From: Melastoma dodecandrum
Taxonomy: Eukaryota > Streptophyta > Magnoliopsida > Myrtales > Melastomataceae
Length of the DNA stretch: 64,000 nt
Assembly (NCBI GenBank): GCA_029817715.1
Contig: JARUPY010000537.1
Span: forward strand, 3,122,638 to 3,186,637
Direction of reading: 5' to 3'
Shown here: in pieces, positions 45,183-57,959 of the stretch
Numbering within the stretch: the first letter of the stretch is position 1
How the letters are laid out: every line of letters starts with the position of its first letter
Program-made: the position numbers and the translations under genes
Notes under the pieces: model-generated
Databases searched by the model: none
What the model was told of the DNA's origin: nothing
The model's input: the letters and a program-made list of their open reading frames with translations, nothing else

Positions 45183-48100
45183 TTGTCAATGGCCGGAAGA
45201 TTCCAACGCGGTATGTCTCTAGACGAAGCACAAGTTGCTCGGCTTGAGCAGCAAATCGCTGATCTTCAGCAGCAACTACAGTCATTACGAACCCACCATG
45301 CATCATCTTCTCGTAGCCGCGAAGAGAGCGATCATGAGGAGAACCCATGGCGTGAAGAGTCTCAATGAGGATCTTCACCAGAATATCAGAGACAGGAGAG
45401 AAGAGCGCCAACCGTGAGCGTTCAGATTCCGGAGTTCGAAGGAAACTTGGACCCCAACGAGTTCATCGATTGGATGCACACAGTGGAGCGCATCTTTGAT
45501 TACGAGGAAGTGCCCGAGGATCGAAAGGTGAAACTGGCTGCCTTGAAATTGAAGAAGTACGCGAGTTTGTGGTGGGAGAATACCAACCAGCAGCGCCGTA
45601 GGGAAGTACGTGATAAAATTCGTATGTGGTCAAAAATGAAGAGGTCCATGACGAAGAGATTTCTACCGGAGCATCATAGACGAGATCTCTACCTCAAATT
45701 GCAGTTGCTACAACAAGTCTCAAGTGTATCGGAGTATACATGGGAGTTCGAGAGACTGTTGCTGCAATGTGATGTCCAAGAAGCCCCAGAGCAAACCATT
45801 GCCAGGTATCTTCGAGGACTTAAGCCCCAAATCGCAGATGCCGTTGACCTACAACAATATTGGAGTTTCAACGATGTGCGAGCATTGGCGCACAAGGTAC
45901 AGCAGCAGCAAGCGAGGAGAGCGACTACCCGCCCATTTGTGAAGGCCGCGCCTTTCAACAAGGGGAGTAGCTCCCAGGCGAAGCCGCCGTCAACAACAGC
46001 ATTGAAGAGAGCCCCACCGTCGACTACAAGACCTGAAGTCAAATCGCACGAACGAAACATCATTCGACGATGTTTCAAGTGCCAAGGAGTTGGGCACATG
46101 GCTTCTGAGTATCCGACGAAAAGGAACGTTGTCATCAGAGAGTTATCTGATGAAGAAGAAGAGTTCGAGGAGAACGCCGACCCTGTTTGGGATGCCGAAG
46201 AGATAGAGGAGTATCCGGACGAAGGAGAGCTGGTGGTCGTCCGAAAGGCTTTAAGTGTGACACCGGCGAAAGAGGAAAGTCAAAGGGAGAGCATCTTCCA
46301 TACTAGGTGCACAGTCGTAGGAAAGGTATGTTTGGTGATTGTGCACAGTGGTAGCTGCACCAACGCCATGTCAAGAACGATGGTTGAAAAGCTGAAGTTA
46401 CCCATCGAAGCGCACCCACATCCCTACCGACTACAATGGCTCAACAAGGAGAGTGACGTTCGAGTCACTCAGCGAGCGCGAGTCTCATTTTCTATTGGGA
46501 AGAGCTACCAGGATGAAGTCGCTTGCGACGTCATTCCCATGGATGCATGCCACCTACTATTGGGGAGACCGTGACAGTTTGATCGACGCGCGCAACACGA
46601 CGGGTATCGCAATACCTATTCCATCCACGTCGGAGAGAAGAAGGTCACTTTGATGCCCCTCACTAGTCAGCCTACAATCGCGACCCAGGATCGACTTAGC
46701 GACCAGCCTCTCAAAGGAGTTCAACTAGTTCGAGCGATTCAAGAAGGTGAGAAGGCCTATTTTGTGGTTCTTGTCGAATCCGTCCCAGGTCAAGCGACAA
46801 GCCATCCTCAGGCCGCTTCCATTCTTGAGGAGTTCAAGGATGTATTTCCAGAGGAGCTACCAGTCGAATTACCACCGATGCGGAGCATCCAACATCAAAT
46901 CGACTTGGTTCCAGGGGCGTCGCTACCAAATAGACCAGCTTATCGATGCAATCCAGAGGAGGCAAAGGAGTTGCAGAGGCAAGTCGACGAGCTTGTCAAC
47001 AAGGGATCAGTTCGAGAGAGTTTGAGCTCATGTTCGGTTCCAGCCATATTGGTGCCGAAGAAGGATGGCACATGGAGAATGTGCATGGACAGTCGAGCGA
47101 TCAACAAAATCACAGTAAAGTATCGCTTTCCTATCCCTCGACTGGATGATATGTTGGATGAGTTGCATGGAGCGCAGGTGTTTTCCAAAGTGGATTTGCG
47201 AAGTGGTTATCACCAGATCCGGATGAAAGAAGGCGACGAGTGGAAGACAGCCTTCAAGACTAAGTACGGGTTGTACGAGGTGGTGGTGATGCCATTTGGA
47301 TTGTCAAACGCGCCCAGCACGTTCATGCGACTAATGACCCATGTCTTGCGACCATTCATGGGGAAGTTTGTGGTCGTCTACTTCGACGATATTCTTGTCT
47401 ACAGCCGGAGCAATGAGGAGCATATCAATCATTTGCGAGTTGTGTTCAACACACTTCGGGAGAAAAAGCTATATGGAAATCTCAAGAAATGTGAGTTCTT
47501 CCAACCGAGTGTAATATTTCTTGGATTTGTCGTCTAAGCAGAAGGAATTAAGGTGGACGAGAGCAAGATCGAAGCGATCAAGGAGTGGTCGACTCCAAGG
47601 AGTTTCCACGACATTCGCAGCTTCCATGGCTTGGCGTCGTTCTATCGAAGGTTCATTCAAGGATTTAGCTCAATCGCCGCCCCACTTACCGAATGTTTGA
47701 AGGGAGACAAATTCGCGTGGACACTAGTCGCACAAGCTAGTTTTGAGCGACTGAAGGAGTGTCTAAGCGCAGCCCCAGTTCTAGCTTTACCCGACTTTGC
47801 GAAGATGTTCGAAGTGGAATGTGATGCATCGGGAGTAGGAATTGGAGGAGTTTTGCTGCAGGAAGGAAGACCCATCGCTTATTTCAGCGAGAGGCTCAAT
47901 GGCGCCAAATTGAACTACTCGACATATGACAAGGAGTTCTTAGCAATTGTTCGAGTACTCGAGACTTGGAGTCATTACTTGCTGCCCAGAGAGTTTGTGT
48001 TGCACACCAATCATGAAGCTCTCAAGTACATCAATGGCCAGCACAAGCTTAGTCGCCGACATGCGAAGTGGGTAGAGTTTCTACAAGCATTCAACTTTGT

Positions 48101-49520
48101 CTTGAAGCACAAACCAGGCGCGAAGAATGTAGTCGCAGATGTTCTCTCGAGGAAAATGATGTTACTATCTGCGATGGAGACAAAGCTGATCGGGTTTGAG
48201 TACTTGAAGGAGTTGTACAAGGACGATGAAGATTTTGGAGCGATCTTCGTCCAATGCGCCAAGCAAGCCATCGATCGATTCCACCAGGTGAATGGATTCT
48301 TATTTCGCGACTCTAAGCTATGCGTTCCAAGGAGTTCGACGCGAGAGCTACTTATACGAGAAGTCCATGGAGGAGGAATCGCTGGACATTTTGGAGTCGA
48401 CAAGACGCTGGCAATGATACAAGAGCATTTCTATTGGCCTCGAATGGAGAAACAAGTGCGAGGACTAATCGCGAGATGTGCGACTTGCCAGCAAGCGAAG
48501 AGCCGTGTCCAACCTCAGGGTCTCTACACTCCATTGCCCGTCCCAGAGCGACCATGGGAACATGTGAGTATGGATTTTGTGCTAGGACTGCCGAGAACGC
48601 AACGAAGAAAGGATTCGATCATGGTAGTGGTCGACCGATTTTCGAAAATGGCACACTTCATCCCATGTCAGAAAACGGACGATGCGACCAACGTAGCAGA
48701 TTTGTACTTTCGAGAAGTGCTAAGGTTGCATGGAGTACCCAAGTCGATCGTTTCAGATCGCGACGCGAAGTTCCTGAGCTACTTTTGGAAGACACTGTGG
48801 CACAAGTTGGGAACGAAGCTTGTATTCAGCACAGCTTATCATCCGCAAACCGATGGACAAACGGAGGTTGTCAATCGCACTATGGCTGCAATCCTTCGAA
48901 CCTTGGTCTCGAAGAACCAGAAGGATTGGGACATCAAGCTTGCCCATGCTGAATTCGCATACAATCGAGCCCCGAGTTCGACAACGAAGTCATCACCCTT
49001 CAAGGTAGTTTACGGACTCGATCCTTTAGTCCCTGTTGAACTAATGCCTGCGAGCGATTTGAGATCAGTTAGTCGAGATGCTGAAGAGCGCGCTAAGGAG
49101 ATGCGATTGCTCCATGAGAAGACTCGAGCGCAGATCGAGAAGGCCAATCAACGTTACACGGAAAGAGCCAATCGCGGAAGAAGAGTGAAGATATTTCAGC
49201 CAGGAGACTTAGTTTGGATTCATTTGCGCAAGGAGCGATTCCCAGGCAAGAGGAAGAACAAGCTCATGCCGCGCGCTGAAGGACCATTCAAGGTCATCGA
49301 GCGCATCAACGACAACGCCTACAAAATTGATTTTCCAGGTGACTATGGCGTTTCTGCCACATTCAACGTCCAGGATCTCATGCCGTTTGTGGGGGATGAC
49401 GATGACGGGAGTTTGAGGACAAACTCTTTTCAACAAGGGGAGGATGATACAAAGACGGGCGACAACTTATCCCCGTCGACGCGTAGCAAGGGAGGCGTCA
49501 CTTTGCTCCCTTGCGACTGA
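45183..49520 (+). pseudogene. gypsy gag-pol polyprotein, three in-frame stops
   Basis: One frame of about 1446 codons with no frameshift, broken by TGA at 45366-45368, TGA at 46572-46574 and TAA at 47535-47537. Gag contains a zinc knuckle CFKCQGVGHMASEY (about 46073) in which the last cysteine is tyrosine. The protease motif reads IVHSGSCT, with the catalytic aspartate replaced by histidine (46344-46346). RT has [11 protein letters not shown] (47379-47390). RNase H has ECDASGVGIGGVL, and HTNHEALKY with N where D is usual (48009-48011). Integrase has an H-H-C-C finger (HFGVDKTL.., CATCQQAK), the core aspartates (DRFSKMAHF, SDRDAKF) and DGQTEVVNRT, then the GPFKVIERI module. Cannot move on its own. 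Confidence 0.92.
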
Positions 49521-50258
49521 GCTACGATCGCGACGCAAGGACGTGCAAGTCGACGCGACGCAAGGAGGTGCGACTTGACGACATCAGCGACTGAGCAACG
49601 AAGAGTCGGCCAAGCCAAGAGTCTCGAAGATGAAGAGCCTCGAAGAAGCTAAATCAACTCGTATTTGTCATTTATGCTTTGCATTTACTTTGTTGCATTC
49701 CCAATAAGCTATTTATGGCTCGTCCATGACTCTGGCCTTGCATGCAACTAGTCTAGGCTCTTTTCCGTGCATTTAAGTTCTTCTTCAGGTGTTCCCTATA
49801 TAATGGGCACCTTGTACTCATTTGACGGACAACTTTTGAATCAAATTACAAACCCATATCAGACTTAGTGTCTTTTACCTGAAGTGAGTGGATTCTCCTT
49901 CAAACCTCGTTCTTCATTTGGTGGATTTCCAAGTACGGATTGAGTAGAGTGTATCAACCGGTGGTGGTGTATCTGTATCCTCCGTGTTGTGCCTCGCCCT
50001 CGTCTTGTTCGTGGTGGTGTATCTGTATCCACGGCCAAACGAGTTCATCCGAATTCTTCTTTCACGGTGGTGTATCTGTATCCGTAGAGGTTGAGTCTCA
50101 ACCCATTTATCAATTACCCTTTATCCCCTTTCCAGCCGCACCCATTAAACACTACCTTCCGTCCATCCCAATGTCACCCATTCCGCATCATTTTGTGGCG
50201 TTCCTGCATCCCCTTATTTTGGTTTAGGAATCATCTATTCCTTGTCGTCCCCGCATCA
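49445..50258 (+). repeat. gypsy 3' LTR
   Basis: Starts tgatacaaagacggg directly after the polypurine tract and ends ccccgcatca. TATA ctatataat near 49796. Compared with the 5' LTR it has a small insertion (ctgcatcc) near 50200. The polyprotein frame ends inside it at 49520. Confidence 0.9.
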
Positions 50259-50276
50259 CATATGTAGAGTGCTTTT

Positions 50277-52696
50277 CTCGGCACCTATCGAAGAGAGGGA
50301 ATCAAGACCGCTTATGTCCAAACTTTCAAGGGAGGGAAGTTTTCCCAAGGGAGGTAGCGAATCTACACTTCTACAGTATGCAAGGGTTATCCTAACAACA
50401 TATTTCAAACGGAGAGGATTATCAAACCAGGATGAGAATCGTTTTCCCCCATATTCACTTATAGTGAGGGACTCAATATTTTCCGAAGGTTGCAAATGTT
50501 GGAGGAGGAGCTCGAATTGATGGTCATTTTCCCTTGAAACTCTGGAATAAGATATCCAATTGAGGCTTAAGTCCAGAACCCCTTCCTTTCCAGGTAGATT
50601 GGCGACACTTGCATCCTTAATGTCATCTACGGCCAGCAAATTACTTATCTTCAACCCTTGCTGAAGGCACTTGAGTGGTCCCAGTTGCTTCAAGTCTCGA
50701 CCGACTTCTTTACCTACAACAAAGTCGGAAAGTATTTCGAGATTGGTCAGATCACCGATATGTGGCGGCATCTTCAGCGAAAGATTTGTGCCTGTTATGT
50801 TAAGGTGGAGAAGATTGGTCAGCTTGTGGATGTTCTCAGGCAACTCCTTGAGCTCAAAACACCCTCGAAGCAGTAGAGATTGCAACTCGACCAAATCACA
50901 AATTGAATGTGGTAGTACTTCGATTGTTGTGTGAGAAAGGTCGATGCAACGTAAAAGCTTCAACTCTCCAATTCGGTCGAGCAGCTCGCTGACTTGAAAG
51001 CCACGTAAGGACAACATCCGTAGTTTCGTCATATTGATTATCAAGTCACATATCACCTCCCCTGAGACGTCGACATTTGGCTCTCTGAATGTTGAAATTG
51101 TAAAAGCCGAAAACATTCTTAACTTCCTCATTTCACGATATACATCAAATCTCTTCGAATGAAGACTTTCATAAATTTGTGTGATCATTGAAGCATGGCG
51201 CACTTTGCCCGGTGATTTCCCATCTTCATACTCATCGGAGCAGAAATATGAGCCATCATCAATCGACTTTGCGAGGTCATTGACCAAATCATGCATCGAA
51301 TAATAGGACTTCTCAAATACATCATCCCTCACTTTTTGAAAAAGAGAGACGGCTTCTAACCATTGGAGATTTTTCATACCCACATTTTGGTATGTTTGGT
51401 CGGCCCCTTTTTGAAGCAAACCATGTATGATCCATAGTCGAATTACCTCGTCCTGGCCGAACATGTAATCCTTAGGGAATACCGCACAAGCCGTGAAACA
51501 TCTCTTCAAGTGGACGGGGAGGTGGAGGTAACTTAACTTCAATGAGGGTGGAATCTCTCCCTTATTGCTCCAAATAGAGTGAGTTAAAAATTCCTTCCAT
51601 TCCCTCTCGTTGGATTTGGATCGAAGCATGCCTCCTAACAATTTAATAGAAAGTGGCAACCCCTTACACTTTTCCGCTAATTGCTCTGCAATATCCCGAA
51701 GATGATGATGTCGTTCAAAGCTTTCCTCACCAATGGAGTGATAGGCGAGCAAAGATACGCAATCCTCCAATTTTAGGGTGCCCAACCTCACTGGATCTGG
51801 ATCTCCAACCAATCTGGCGACCTCGAGCTCTTCATACTTATCGTTCCAGACGTCATCCAACACAATGAGGAACTTTTTCCCAGAAAGATTTTCGCGGAGA
51901 GAGTTCTGGAGTAGATTCAGGTCCTTCCCCACACTGGACGAAGCCGGCGCAACGTGATCTAGGATGCTCTTCGTGATGGCGGCCAAGTCAAAGGCATCAG
52001 AAACACAGGCCCAGGCTTTGACTTCAAATCCTGCTTTGTGGTACAGCTCCTGCGCCAGGGTAGTTTTACCGAGTCCGCCCATCCCCACAATCGAAACGAC
52101 AGTAAAGGGTCGTCGTCGGAAGGAGTTGTTGGTTTCTTTAGATTCGGTCAATCGAGCTTGCAGCTCCTTAAGTTGCTCCTCCCTGCCAACGAATTTGGGC
52201 TCAGGCAAGGAAGTGGTGATGAAATGAGGTCTGTCATTGGGAGGCACGCTCCTCAAATTCTGAACTAATCCGAGGATGGGAATGCTGCTGCAGATTTCTT
52301 CTAATCTTCGGCTCACCTCCTCGATCTCGTTGGCCATGTGATGATCCGAGAACAGGGTGCATGGGCTGAACCGAGAGCAGCAAGCGATCAGGCAGTAAGG
52401 AAGCTTAGTCGACCGCGACAAGGCCCGTACCTTTGTTGTCTCCCGCTTGGCGCCTCAACAGAGAACTCCTCGAGTAGATCTTCCATGTCGTAGGTAACAT
52501 CCCTGAGGTCAGAGAGCCACGTGGCTGTAGCAGCGTCCCCGTTCATCTGCTTTTCCTCGGCAGAATCCAGCACGGCTCGGATGGTACGAAGCTTCACGTC
52601 CCATGTCTTGAGCTTGTCAGAGATTCCGTTGATCCGAGCATACTCGGTGAGGAGGTGAGAACCGATCAGGTTGAGGACAGGGGAAAGGAAATCCAT
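50277..52696 (-). pseudogene. CNL F: CC-NB-ARC plus first LRRs
   Basis: ATG at 52696 (MDFLSPVLNLIGSHLL) opens the full coiled-coil start with EDLLEEFSVEA. A 2-bp GC insertion near 52453 shifts frame; a 721-codon frame then runs 52421-50256. NB-ARC: GMGGLGKTTLAQ, FLIVLDDVWNDKYEELE, then an in-frame deletion of about 26 codons at about 51830 that removes RNBS-B (GSRILITTR in E), then CKGLPLSIKLL, CFTACAVFPKDYMF, YSMHDLVNDLAKS. LRRs run to LPPLGKLPSLESL..SSIGAE, where the gene is cut at 50277 by TBC-gene sequence and the gypsy element. Closest to E (same flanks upstream, 52700-53115). Not functional. Confidence 0.92.
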
Positions 52697-52699
52697 TCG

Positions 52700-53115
52700 G
52701 CTTCTTCTTTTCTTTTCTTGTTTTAGTCATTCGAATGCTGGGAGGAAATAATCGTTTCAATGAAAAGGGAGTCACCGTCACTTTACATTATTCTTTTCTT
52801 TTTCAATACGTCTTTCTTGTTTTTGGGTAAAGAATTTGTGCCTATCCTTTCTTACTGGACAACACTCAGTTATTCCAAGGTACTTTATGGTCGTTTTCCT
52901 TTTTTATTTATTTTAAAGTTTTGTATTAAAATGAAAATTTCAAAACAATTTAATCTTACCTAAATGTAAAAACATATAATCATAATTTTTTACATCAAAT
53001 TAATTTTAAAGTAATTTAAAATCGAATCAAGTTCCGTTTTATCAACATTTTCTTAATTAGATAAAGATTCAGCAATAGCGAAAAAATATCTCTCTAGCTC
53101 CATTGGTTAGTGGAT
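52700..53115. repeat. CNL upstream flank, third copy
   Basis: Matches 40340-40740 and 56290-56650: cgtctttcttgtttttgggt, aaagaatttgtgcc, then tagcgaa..atctctc..gttggttagt. It contains the likely promoters of E and F. Similarity ends near 53115, where the minus-strand unknown sequence would begin in the other copies. Confidence 0.75.
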
Positions 53116-56100
53116 GTACATTTTTTGAGGAATTATGTGCCTCTACCATCAAATTGCTTAATACAAAAATAATGAGCAAATATCCCTCTAGTAGTAATGA
53201 AGAATGAATAAACATGTCGACATGACAGAACCCGAGTTTGTAGCTTAGTGTGCAAAGATGGAAGCATCCTCTGATGCATTCTTCTTGGTTATGTAGAGAG
53301 GATGCGTTCTTCTTGATTTTGCAATCCACATAATATTCATGAACGCGTTCGCGTCGAAACGGATCACGTTGGAAATATTTGACAATAGTACTCAAAGGGA
53401 TTCGGATGTGGTCGCCAGTAAGTAAAAGATGAATTGAACTGATCAAATGAAGTCTTACAATAAAAGTGAAATGCTTACATCCATAAAAATAAAGTAAAAA
53501 CGGTGGTGCGGATGGTGGTGACGGCATAGACTTGCTGCTGGGCGCCGTGCATTGACGAACTTGGATGGTAGAATCTGATCGCTGGGGCTCGATGGAAGGA
53601 GTGTGGTCGAAGGTAGTGGCGGATGTGGATACCAAAGCTACGGTTCCTCACCCTGGTGGCGGAACAAAGGCGGAATTGGTTGTTAGGACTACGGTTGCTC
53701 GTCCCGACAGTGGAGTGCCGACGAAGTTTGGTTACCAGAGCTACGGTTGCTCACTCTGGTGGTGGAAATGAGGACAAAGAACTCTTGTGAGTCCACCCAG
53801 GCCAGGGTATCTAACAACTACGGGGTGACGAGCAAAGCAATGTTTTGGTTTGTTTGATTGATCGCGTCTTTTTTGGGAAGATCTCCTTTCTTTTACATTC
53901 AATCTTACAGGCCAGGATGTTTGTCACGTCCTCAAAAAGATATTTCCCGAATCATGGTTTAGCCTTAACTACCTTCCGGAGATTTCGGAGTTTGTTTTAA
54001 TAATCTGCTTTTAATCTCTCCAAAGCATGGGACCTCAGGCTGTGCAAACTTGTGTAAACATAGGCTATAGACTTAGTATAGGCTCACATCTCGTTTCATC
54101 CCTTATGCTCCTCTCATGGGCTTAAACAAAAAAAAATATGTCCAAAATAATCCGTCATATCAACAGAATTTACAGTGCACTGCAGGAGGCGTAAGTCCAT
54201 TTATAGTGCATGTTCTTTATGGTTATGTAATTCTCAGTGCACCGATGGACGCTTCCTTCCAGAGGCAATGCCCCAGGTTTTTCTAAAAAAATAAAATTAG
54301 GTTCAATTTTTTTAATTTAATATAAAAAATTAAAATAGTTTAATTTGGCCAGTTTATTTTTTCTGGATTCCCTACTACTTCCTCCTCTGTTCTATACAAG
54401 TCATGATCTTGATGTTGCTTGTGGAACAATCACTAGGAACGGCAGAAGTCATCAACAATTGCCAGCTCTCTTGCTTCGTTGGATGTATGGGTCGTTTGCC
54501 TTACACCCCATCTGTGCGGTAGTTTGCCTCCTTACGGTCCGGTAAAGCGACTCCTCGGCATCTGAAACACCTTGATGCAGTACAAAAGTGGTTGCATCAT
54601 GTAAAGAAGATGCCTGCACCCGAATCACAGTAATTGCCCATGACCACCCTTTATTCTGCAAACAAGGCTTGCCAGGCATATAATCTTAAATTTCTCTAAC
54701 GCTTTAATTTCGTGATAAGTGCCGATGATGAGAGCACCAAGCGATGCGTTATACCTTGCTTGGAATCTGTGATAAGGATTACGTGATGTCCCTACATATT
54801 GAAGAAACTGTCATATGTGAATAATAAAAGAAACTGTTATATGTGAATAATAAGGAACAGTTAGCAATGACTAATGTTGATATGAGAAATAATCTTCACG
54901 CATGCACGGGTGATACAAAACGAAAGATTCCTTTGTTGAAACGACACTTTTTTAGTCAGTACAATGGTCGATAGCACGACGATGGTGTTAAAAAAATTAA
55001 TCGAATTCAATCGAATCCAGAATCACTATAATGGAATTTTAAGACACTACAAATACGTTTTGAGATTCGAACCTAAGACCTTCAAGTAAATATCATCAAT
55101 GCCTTAGACCACTAGGGTGTCCATCGCAGGAAAGAACTGCTTTATCCCTAATAAAGTGATGTGATCATTTTGTGACCAATTAGGTTTAAATTCACAAGGC
55201 AATAAAGAATTTCATAATTTTATTGGAATCAATCCCAACAACTTGGTCGGTCACTTAGTTCATATTTCTATTGAATTCTAAATTATTGACATTTCGGCAT
55301 AACATTTCATGAAAATAATCTTTTTTTATTTAAAAAACAATTTAACATTTTGACCATTTGTATATTTAGAAGAAAAGGTACTTCTAAAGCGAGGTAATTA
55401 TTTAATATTTTCGAAAATTAGTCAAGTAGACTCTTCTTGAAAACAAAAAACTCATTCGGACGTGTTTGTTACTCTTCAATTTAAAAAATTGAAGAAGAGC
55501 AGATATAATCAGGAATTTGATACTGAAGTCGACGACTTGTCGGATGTTTAACATGTTCGACCTCGGAATTTGTATACTATCTTTTTCAGAGTTGTCTAGT
55601 TCGTTTGTGAGTTTTGTGTCGTGCATTTTTTTTATGTCCAAGTGATGCGATCATTTTTTGTGTAATCAGGTTTCAATATATCAGTAATCAAGCAAGACTT
55701 ATTATTAATTTAATAGTCCTTTAATAGTAAAATTAAGCATCTTCTTTTATTTGAAAATTTAATTCCTACAAATATGAATTTTAATTTAATTAAAGAGGAC
55801 CTTTTGGCAAATTGATTCTATTCACGACTTTCTTATAATGATTATAGCTGAGATTTATTTGCCAGAAAGTTCGTTATGTTCAAAAAAGTTCGTATGACAT
55901 GATTGTGAAACAAATTTTCCTGATGATTATGAGAGAACAAACTTTTTCATTTATGGTACACCGTAAAATGGGTCGCAGTCGACCGAAATCTCAATAAAAT
56001 GAAAAAAAAGCTGCTCACGACATGGCATATTTACGGCTTCCTTTATGTCTTGGTCATATTTCTTTGTTTGAAAAAAGTTGGCTTCTTGTCATAACGTTAA

Positions 56101-56280
56101 AGGATGAAGTATTAACAAGAATCCAATTTACATTAATTCTCGCAAAAGATAAAGTTTATCTCAAATATAAATATTTGACACCAAGCTGAGATTGCCAACT
56201 GTCATTAATCAACAAAACCATGTAGAGATTCTATAACTTCAAATAACATAATAATATTTTTCGTGCAATTAAAATAGACA
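53116..56280. other. intergenic, no gene supported
   Basis: A 188-codon frame (53635-53069, minus) overlaps part of it but has no recognisable motif. On the plus strand around 53620-53765 three imperfect copies of 'NctacggttNctc' plus 'ggtggcgga' recur about 54 bases apart. Near 55060 the phrase gattcgaacctaagacct occurs, common in plant repeats, not a tRNA. Confidence 0.4.
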
Positions 56281-56619
56281 ATATATATATATATTATTCT
56301 TTGCTTTTTCTATTCGTCTTTCTTGTTTTTGGGTAAAGAATTTGTGCCCATCTTTTCTTATGGACAACACTCAAATGATTCGAGAGAATAATCTTTTTTC
56401 CAAGGTACTTTATGATCCTTTTCCTTTTTTTAATTTATTTTTACAATTTTGTTCTAAAATGAAAATTTTAAAACACTTTAATTTTACTAAAATTTGAAAG
56501 CATATAATCATAATTTTTTTACATCTAATTAATTTCATAATCTAATCAAGTTCCGCTATTTTTTTACCAAGAAAAACATTTGGAGATAGCTACAAAAATC
56601 TCTCAAGCCGCTGTGTTGG

Positions 56620-57330
56620 TTAGTAGATGATGTATAATACGCCCGTTTTGAGCAACCATTCATCCGGTCCAATGTCGACCGATCTTGTAACTATGATACG
56701 GAGTGCAATGTCTGACTCGATTAATTCAGGAATAACCATAGGTACCGCGACTTGTTTCGTGATATCCCTTATGCTGTAACACCAAATACTACAACTATGA
56801 AAAGAAGGACATGGTCTGGGAACAGGAATTGAGGCATCTATCATCTTTGAAACTCCTCCGCAGTCATGTATGCAGCAGCCACACAGCTTTTTTTTGCACA
56901 ACCAGCTATATTATAACGAGTAACTGTACATGTTCCTATTTTGAAAACCAAACCTGCAACAACAGCAAGAGCGACAACAGAATTAGGACGAGTTACAACA
57001 GTGTCGACCACGGAAGCAGCGGTGTCAAATCGAACATACACAATGAGCGAAAAGCTCCTTTTCATATTGTACAAATACGCAAAATACAATCTTATTAGAA
57101 GCTATACGTCTTAATAAAGAAAATTAGAAAATCAAAACTAGGAAGCCTTCCCCTTCACAATTTCTAGGTACGAGGACATGAATCTTTGTTTTCCTCCAAC
57201 AAACCGGATTTGTGACATTAGCCTTAGGCAAAATCACCAGCAAACTCTTCTGTGCCGATGTATACTCCAATCTTCTTTAGAAGCCACTCAAATTTTGTTC
57301 TGGCCCTACAATACCAGACATGCTGTTGGC
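56620..57330 (-). other. duplicated minus-strand sequence of unknown function, copy 2
   Basis: Matches 40700-41433. Frames: 57089-56841 (MKRSFSLIVYVRF.., TVVTRPNSVVALAVVAGLVF, CVAAAYMTAEEFQR) and 56901-56620 (SIRDITKQVAVPMVIPEL, ESDIALRIIVTRSVDIGPDE, ending LLKTGVLYIIY). Here the AAYMTAEEFQ part is longer than in copy 1. The frames overlap rather than join, so either splicing or a frameshift links them. Family not recognised. Confidence 0.45.
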
Positions 57331-57460
57331 TGTAAGCAAGTCAGAGAGATGAAGTTCTAGATCACCAACTTCACCCTACTTAATCTCGCTCAATAAAGCT
57401 CTAGGTTTTGAGATCGTGACGAAGACGATGTCTAAATAATTTTCTGTTAGATTGCAGTAG

Positions 57461-57616
57461 TTGTATTATCATATTCTAGATAGCGTCGGAGCTGCTTTAA
57501 GCCAAAATATCGAAGGACAAGACTTATGGCACGAAGGTACAAGCATTTTCCCCATGGAGTTCGCATATGAGCATTACTCAAACATTACAACTCCAAGTAT
57601 CTTTGTTTACCCAAAG
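57461..57616 (+). other. exon-like sequence, copy 2 (open)
   Basis: 52 open codons between an AG (gcagtag) and a GT (aaaggtatt): ILDSVGAALSQNIEG, QDLWHEGTSIFPMEFAYEHY, SNITTPSIFVYPK. The frame and flanking splice-like signals are shared with 42750-42904, where the frame is broken. The parent gene is unknown. Confidence 0.4.
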
Positions 57617-57959
57617 GTATTCATTTATTAAGCATTTATATAATTATTTGCGTTGTATAATTTCACATTAAGAAAATACTTCTAAGCGAAGAAGAAAACT
57701 CTACTCCCAAACACTCAACCTAAATAGACGAGTGTAAACACCGAGATGATTCATTCACATAAACTTTTGACTCGAAAAGTAACTCTGTTTTGCCTAAATA
57801 GATAAGATTCAACGCTCCTTTTCTAACTCTAACGCGCTCTTTTTGTAAGTAATATTATACATTTTTATTATTTAAATATTTATTTGTTGATTAAAGAATT
57901 AAATACATTTTAACATCCAACATGAGTTACATGACATGTATAGTAAATAAGCCTCCCGC

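Larger units (their letters stand above)
44354..50258 (+). mobile_element. Ty3/gypsy retrotransposon, nearly complete
   Basis: About 5.9 kb with 808- and 814-bp LTRs that differ at roughly 15 sites plus small indels, so a fairly recent insertion. Domain order is gag, protease, RT, RNase H, integrase, the gypsy order. The integrase frame runs past the polypurine tract (caaggggagga, 49435-49444) into the 3' LTR, and there is no obvious chromodomain after the GPF motif; both are reminiscent of CRM-type elements, an inference. The flanks are ccttt (44349-44353) and catat (50259-50263), so the target duplication is imperfect. The unoccupied site is seen in the paralogue at 59095-59110 (gcctttctagagtgc). 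Confidence 0.92.

Noticed and set aside
48320..48952. 210-codon second frame inside the gypsy integrase
   Set aside because: Shadow frame; the integrase motifs are all in the 47553-49520 frame.
53069..53635. 188-codon minus-strand ORF as a gene
   Set aside because: No recognisable motif, no paralogue, and its 3' part overlaps the duplicated CNL flank where the sister copies are non-coding.
55060..55130. tRNA gene suggested by 'gattcgaacct'
   Set aside because: Only a B-box-like phrase; no cloverleaf can be drawn around it. The phrase is common in plant repeats.
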